From Desulfotignum sp. (GTDB lineage Bacteria > Desulfobacterota > Desulfobacteria > Desulfobacterales > Desulfobacteraceae): a DNA stretch of 64,000 nt. The notes below the pieces were generated by a model that was given only the letters and a program-made list of their open reading frames with translations, was not told the origin of the DNA and did no database searches. Positions 59,834 to 64,000 of the stretch are shown here, piece by piece. The stretch lies in NCBI GenBank assembly GCA_011390635.1, contig JAABSA010000001.1, positions 224,839 to 288,838 of the forward strand. Reading direction: 5' to 3'. The position numbers and the translations under genes were made by a program. Positions within the stretch are counted from its first letter, which is position 1. Every line of letters starts with the position of its first letter.

Positions 59834-62642
59834 CATCATTATCCAGGGTGCCAGGGAACACAACCTGAAAAACATTGATGTGACGATTCCCAAAAACCGC
59901 CTCACGGTGATCACGGGACTGTCCGGTTCAGGCAAATCCACCCTGGCCTTTGACACCCTGTATGCCGAAGGACAGCGGCGGTATGTGGAATCTTTATCCA
60001 CATATGCCAGGCAGTTCTTAGGGCAGATGGACAAACCGGATGTGGATGTCATTGACGGTCTGTCTCCTGCCATATCCATTGAACAGAAAACCGCCGGCCA
60101 CAATCCCAGATCCACGGTGGGCACTGTAACTGAAATTTATGATTACCTGCGGCTGTTGTTCGCCAGGGTGGGAACCCCTTATTGTCATCTGTGCGGCAAA
60201 CCCATTCTGGCCATGTCGGTTGACCAGATCTGTGACCGAATCATGGCCATGAAACAGCAGACACGCATCATGCTTCTTGCACCCCTTATCCGGGACAAAA
60301 AAGGACGGCATGACACTGTTTTTTCCAAAATGATAAAACAAGGGTTTGCCAGGATCCGGGTGGATGGTCAGATATATCCTGCCCAGGACCATCCGGTTCT
60401 GGACAAAAACAAAAAACATGATATTGCAGCGGTTGTGGATCGCCTTATTATCAAACCCGGCATTGAAAAGCGGCTCACTGATTCTCTGGAACTTGCCCTG
60501 TCCCTGTCAGAAGGAACTGTCATCGTAATGGATATAACCCAAAACCGGGACATTTTGTACAGTGAAGCCGCCTTTTGCCACACCTGCCATATCAGTTATC
60601 CGGAACTTACCCCTGCCGCTTTTTCCTTTAACTCCCCCCATGGCGCCTGTCCCCATTGTGACGGTTTAGGAACCGTCACCGAGTTTGATCCTGATCTGAT
60701 CGTACCGGATCCTAATATCTCTTTACGCCAGGGGGCTGTACTTCCCTGGCAGAACCGTGATTCCGTCCAGTTCATGGAATTTTTGGATGCCCTTACCACC
60801 CATTTTAATGAAGATATTTATACCCCCTTTAAAGACTTGTCTTCTCCATTTCGCCATTCTCTTTTATTTGGATCCGGACAGGAAAAAATCAGCTTTTACA
60901 TGGAACGTGCCGGCAAAAAAATCATCTATAAAAAAACATTCGAGGGTATCATCCCCAATTTAAAACGGCGCTTTCATGAAACCGATTCCCCTGTTGTGCG
61001 TGATGATATCAAAAATTATATGAATTTTATTGCCTGCCCCCAATGCAAAGGTACCCGCCTGAATCCCGCTTCTGCCTGTGTCAGGATCGGAAAATACACC
61101 ATCTGGGAACTTTGCAGCCTTTCTATTCCCAAGGCCCTGGCTGCCATTTCCGCACTGGAACTTACAGGAAAAAAAAAGGTCATTGCCGCTGGCATTCTGA
61201 GGGAACTTTTACAACGTCTGGGTTTTTTGGAAAACGTTGGCCTGGAATACCTGACCCTTTCCCGGTCTGCTGCCACCCTGTCCGGCGGTGAAAGCCAGAG
61301 AATCCGCCTGGCCACCCAGATCGGGTCCAGGCTTACAGGTGTTCTATATGTGCTGGATGAACCCAGTATCGGTCTGCACCAGAGAGATAATGCCAGGCTT
61401 ATCAAAACCCTCATGGATTTGAGGAACCTGGGCAATACCGTTGTGGTGGTGGAGCATGACCTACAGACCATAATATCCGCAGACCATGTCATCGATATCG
61501 GTCCAGGTGCCGGTATAAACGGGGGCCGGGTCATATTTTCCGGACCGCCTGAAGACCTGGCTGCCTGTGCAGATTCTCTGACAGGCCAATACCTGTGCGG
61601 TAAAAAAAAGATTCCTGTGCCAGCCACCCGCAGAAAAGGCAATGGCAAGACAGTAACCATTGTCAAGGCATCTGCCAATAATCTCAAACATATCACGGTT
61701 TCCTTTCCTTTGGGGTGCTTTATCTGTGTGACCGGCGTATCAGGATCAGGAAAATCCACGCTTGTATTGTCCACCCTGTACCAGGCCCTGTCCAACCAGA
61801 TCAACCATTCCCGGAAAACCGTGGGATGTCATGAAGAGATCACGGGCATTTCGTATCTGGACAAGGTCATTCACATTGATCAGTCCGCCATTGGAAAAAC
61901 CCCCCGGTCCAACCCGGGCACCTATACCGGTGTGCTCACCCATATCAGGGAATTGTTTGCAAAGACTCCGGAATCTCGTGCCAGGGGATATAAATCCGGC
62001 CGGTTCAGTTTTAATATCCGGGGCGGCAGGTGTGAGGCCTGTTCCGGGGATGGTATTGTCAAAATTGAGATGCATTTTCTGCCTGATGTGTATGTGGCCT
62101 GTGATGTGTGCAAAGGAAAACGCTACAACAGAGAAACCCTGGATATCAGATACAAGGGATACAATATCGCCCAGGTACTGGATATGACCATCAACCAGGC
62201 TGTCTTGTTCTTTGATAGAATATCCGCCATCCAGGTAAAACTTGCCACTTTGGCGGAAGTGGGGCTGGGCTATATCAAACTCGGGCAGTTTGCCACGACC
62301 CTTTCCGGAGGGGAAGCCCAACGGATCAAGCTGGCCAGAGAATTGTCCAAAAAAAGTACCGGAAAAACCATTTACATTCTGGATGAACCCACCACAGGGC
62401 TGCATGCCGATGACATAAACCGATTGTTATCGGTTCTGGACAGGCTGGCGGCTGCCGGCAACACAATTGTGGTCATAGAACATAACCTGGATGTAATCAA
62501 ATACGCCGATCATATCATTGACTTAGGTTTGGAAGGCGGTGACAAGGGCGGTCAGATCATTGCCCGGGGCACGCCTGAAAATGTGGCACAAACCAGCCAA
62601 TCTTATACCGGGTACTATCTGGCAAAGGTTCTCAACGGTTGA
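59826..62642 (+). CDS. uvrA: Excinuclease ABC subunit A
   Basis: 938 residues from the ATG at 59826 (MDNIIIQGAREHNLKNIDVT); the track start lies inside pdxA. Two ABC units are seen: ITGLSGSGKSTLAFDTLYAEGQRRYVESLSTYARQFLGQM with signature TLSGGESQRIRLATQIGS, and VTGVSGSGKSTLVLSTL with TLSGGEAQRIKLARELS. Zinc modules are CHLCGKPI ... and CEACSGDGIVKIEMHFLPDVYVACDVCKGKRYN. UvrA finds bulky DNA damage and loads UvrB. Length and motifs are standard; co-transcription with pdxA is unusual. Confidence 0.97.
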
Positions 62643-62682
62643 ACAGCCTTTTGCACAGCCAAAGGCTATGACAAAAGCTGTG
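62643..62682. terminator. Hairpin between uvrA and the HsdR_N-like gene
   Basis: ACAGCCTTTTG pairs with CAAAAGCTGT with one bulged base around an inner AGCCTTT/AAAGGCT hairpin. It follows the uvrA stop in a convergent gap. No strong T-run is present. Confidence 0.45.
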
Positions 62683-62686
62683 GCAT

Positions 62687-63268
62687 TTATGCCTGATGTG
62701 TTCTGTTTGAATCAATGACACAGATATCCGTGTCACAGGGGCAAGCCCCATCCACCTCAAAGGCATAGGCTATTCTGGATGCCTTTTTGTACAGATCAAC
62801 TGAAATTTCGGGAAAAAATGTGTCATCATCCAGGGAGTCCAACGCTTTTTTATCAGGAATTGCATCTATCCCCTGGCCTGTGACCTTGCCGGTAAGCCCA
62901 TTGATGATCTCAGCATCTTCACCATTGGTGGTCACAATGACAGGAATCTGGTAGGAAAAAACGATCCGGGACAAAGCCAGATTGGAGAGCCTGCGGGACA
63001 CAAGGGAACCTGGCGCATACCTTACCATCATACCGGTTTTTTCCCCTGATTGGACAAGAAAATCGATACGCAGAGAAGCGGATCTTTCCCGGGCATGGAT
63101 GATCACCGGCCAAAGGCTGAGGATCTCTTTTCTGTCATACCCGCAGATCTGGACCAGGTGACGGGCGATTTTTTGTCGGTACCGTTCATCATGGGTATCG
63201 GGCACAATGCTATTGGTCAAAAAATCGGTGAGTTCTCCCATAACAAGGTGGTGTGGATTTTTTTGCAT
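62687..63268 (-). CDS. HsdR_N-like protein of unknown role
   Basis: 193 residues from the ATG at 63268, with GGAG six bases upstream. The sequence YRQKIARHLVQICGYDRKEI, LRIDFLVQSGEKTGMMVRYAPGSLVSRRLSNLALSRIVFSYQIPV and VIVTTNGEDAEIINGLTGK resembles the stand-alone type I restriction HsdR N-terminal (PD-(D/E)xK) family. The acidic strand is present (RIDF), but the ExK position reads MVRYAP, so nuclease activity is doubtful. There is no methylase or specificity gene around, so this is not an R-M system. A conserved Cys motif (GACPCDTDIC) ends it. Confidence 0.78.
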   Translation of the reverse strand: MQKNPHHLVMGELTDFLTNSIVPDTHDERYRQKIARHLVQICGYDRKEILSLWPVIIHARERSASLRIDFLVQSGEKTGMMVRYAPGSLVSRRLSNLALSRIVFSYQIPVIVTTNGEDAEIINGLTGKVTGQGIDAIPDKKALDSLDDDTFFPEISVDLYKKASRIAYAFEVDGACPCDTDICVIDSNRTHQA

Positions 63269-63341
63269 GGACCTCTCCTGTATCAGTAAAATGCGCCACA
63301 TAGATGTGTTGCATTATAATACGCCGGGCTCTGGTGTAAAG

Positions 63342-63380
63342 CAAAAAAGCCCTGACCGGTAGCTGTAACCGGTCAGGGCT
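63342..63380 (-). terminator. Terminator of the rRNA operon
   Basis: On the minus strand AGCCCTGACCGGT pairs with ACCGGTCAGGGCT and is followed by six T. It lies 14 bases past the 5S rRNA. Confidence 0.92.
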
Positions 63381-63393
63381 TTTTGATAGATAA

Positions 63394-63509
<116 letters not shown>

Positions 63510-63654
63510 TTAAGATGGTTTGGATCCGGCAACTTCTGAAGGCTTTATCCGCCAAAACCGCCGGCGGTACATGTCCCATGAATCCAAAAATTCGTTGCAG
63601 TAAATATTATGATAATGTGTTCTCATGAAAGCGTTTAAACCTGTAAGGGAAAAA

Positions 63655-64000
<346 letters not shown>

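Noticed and set aside
62687-63268. Restriction-modification or other defence system
   Set aside because: A single HsdR_N-like protein without methylase, specificity or helicase genes is not a system; neighbours are uvrA and rRNA.

Overview
The window looks like a chromosome segment of a sulfate-reducing bacterium of the Desulfobacterota, most likely Desulfobacteraceae (Desulfobacter/Desulfotignum-like). This placement is inference. It rests on a complete qrcABCD set (the menaquinone reductase complex of sulfate reducers), a System II cytochrome c maturation pair (ResB/CcsA), Gram-negative envelope genes (LptE, PlsB, MurJ) and moderate GC with AT-rich intergenic DNA. There is no prophage, insertion sequence, CRISPR array or recognisable defence island; nearly everything is core metabolism or housekeeping. 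Layout, left to right. 1-6 kb: minus-strand cluster hisC-cmk-rpsA-sppA (sppA cut by the window edge), a divergent DUF1343/NamZ-type muramidase and a small membrane protein. 6-13 kb: plus-strand run plsB, a MurU-AmgK type fusion, dapB, a DUF1232 plus J-domain protein, an alpha/beta hydrolase and a small membrane protein. 13-19 kb: qrcABCD on the minus strand, followed by an unlisted 52-residue membrane ORF. 19-23 kb: recD-resB-ccsA. 23-27 kb: hemL-mpl-small membrane protein-hemerythrin, then tRNA-Lys(CTT). 27-33 kb: an RRM protein, a DNA-binding-like hypothetical, a TetR regulator divergent from a CoA-transferase/GNAT fusion, and rlmD. 33-42 kb: a hydrolase, cinA, a radical SAM protein and trpEGDCF. 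42-46 kb: LysM and FGE-fold proteins, then the minus-strand run murJ, FtsB/DivIC-like protein and TPR-like protein. 45.7-55 kb: rpsT, leuS-lptE, then rpsF-rpsR-DUF2232-rplI-dnaB-hflX. 55-64 kb: a D-lactate/glycolate oxidase, a divergent DnaA, pdxA-uvrA, an HsdR_N-like protein and the 3' end of an rRNA operon (23S, 5S). Three themes link genes. First, peptidoglycan recycling: NamZ, MurU-AmgK and Mpl would free MurNAc, return it to UDP-MurNAc, and reattach recovered tripeptide; DapB, MurJ and a LysM protein belong to the same wall economy. Second, respiration: Qrc passes electrons from periplasmic cytochrome c to menaquinone, and ResB/CcsA would attach the hemes QrcA needs. Third, translation and replication: S1, S20, S6, S18, L9, LeuRS, tRNA-Lys, rRNA, DnaB and DnaA. 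The observations I rate highest are: a two-copy intergenic element (about 27.54-27.80 and 49.35-49.60 kb) whose long-range stem is kept although its sequence differs; the MurU-AmgK fusion; a hemerythrin-like protein lacking both histidines of one iron site; a CoA-transferase/GNAT fusion with Gln in the catalytic Glu position; a DnaA with an altered box-recognition signature beside an AT-rich tandem-repeat region; a leader ORF overlapping the trpE start; and the small ORF after qrcD. No search was run, so family assignments come from motif recognition.
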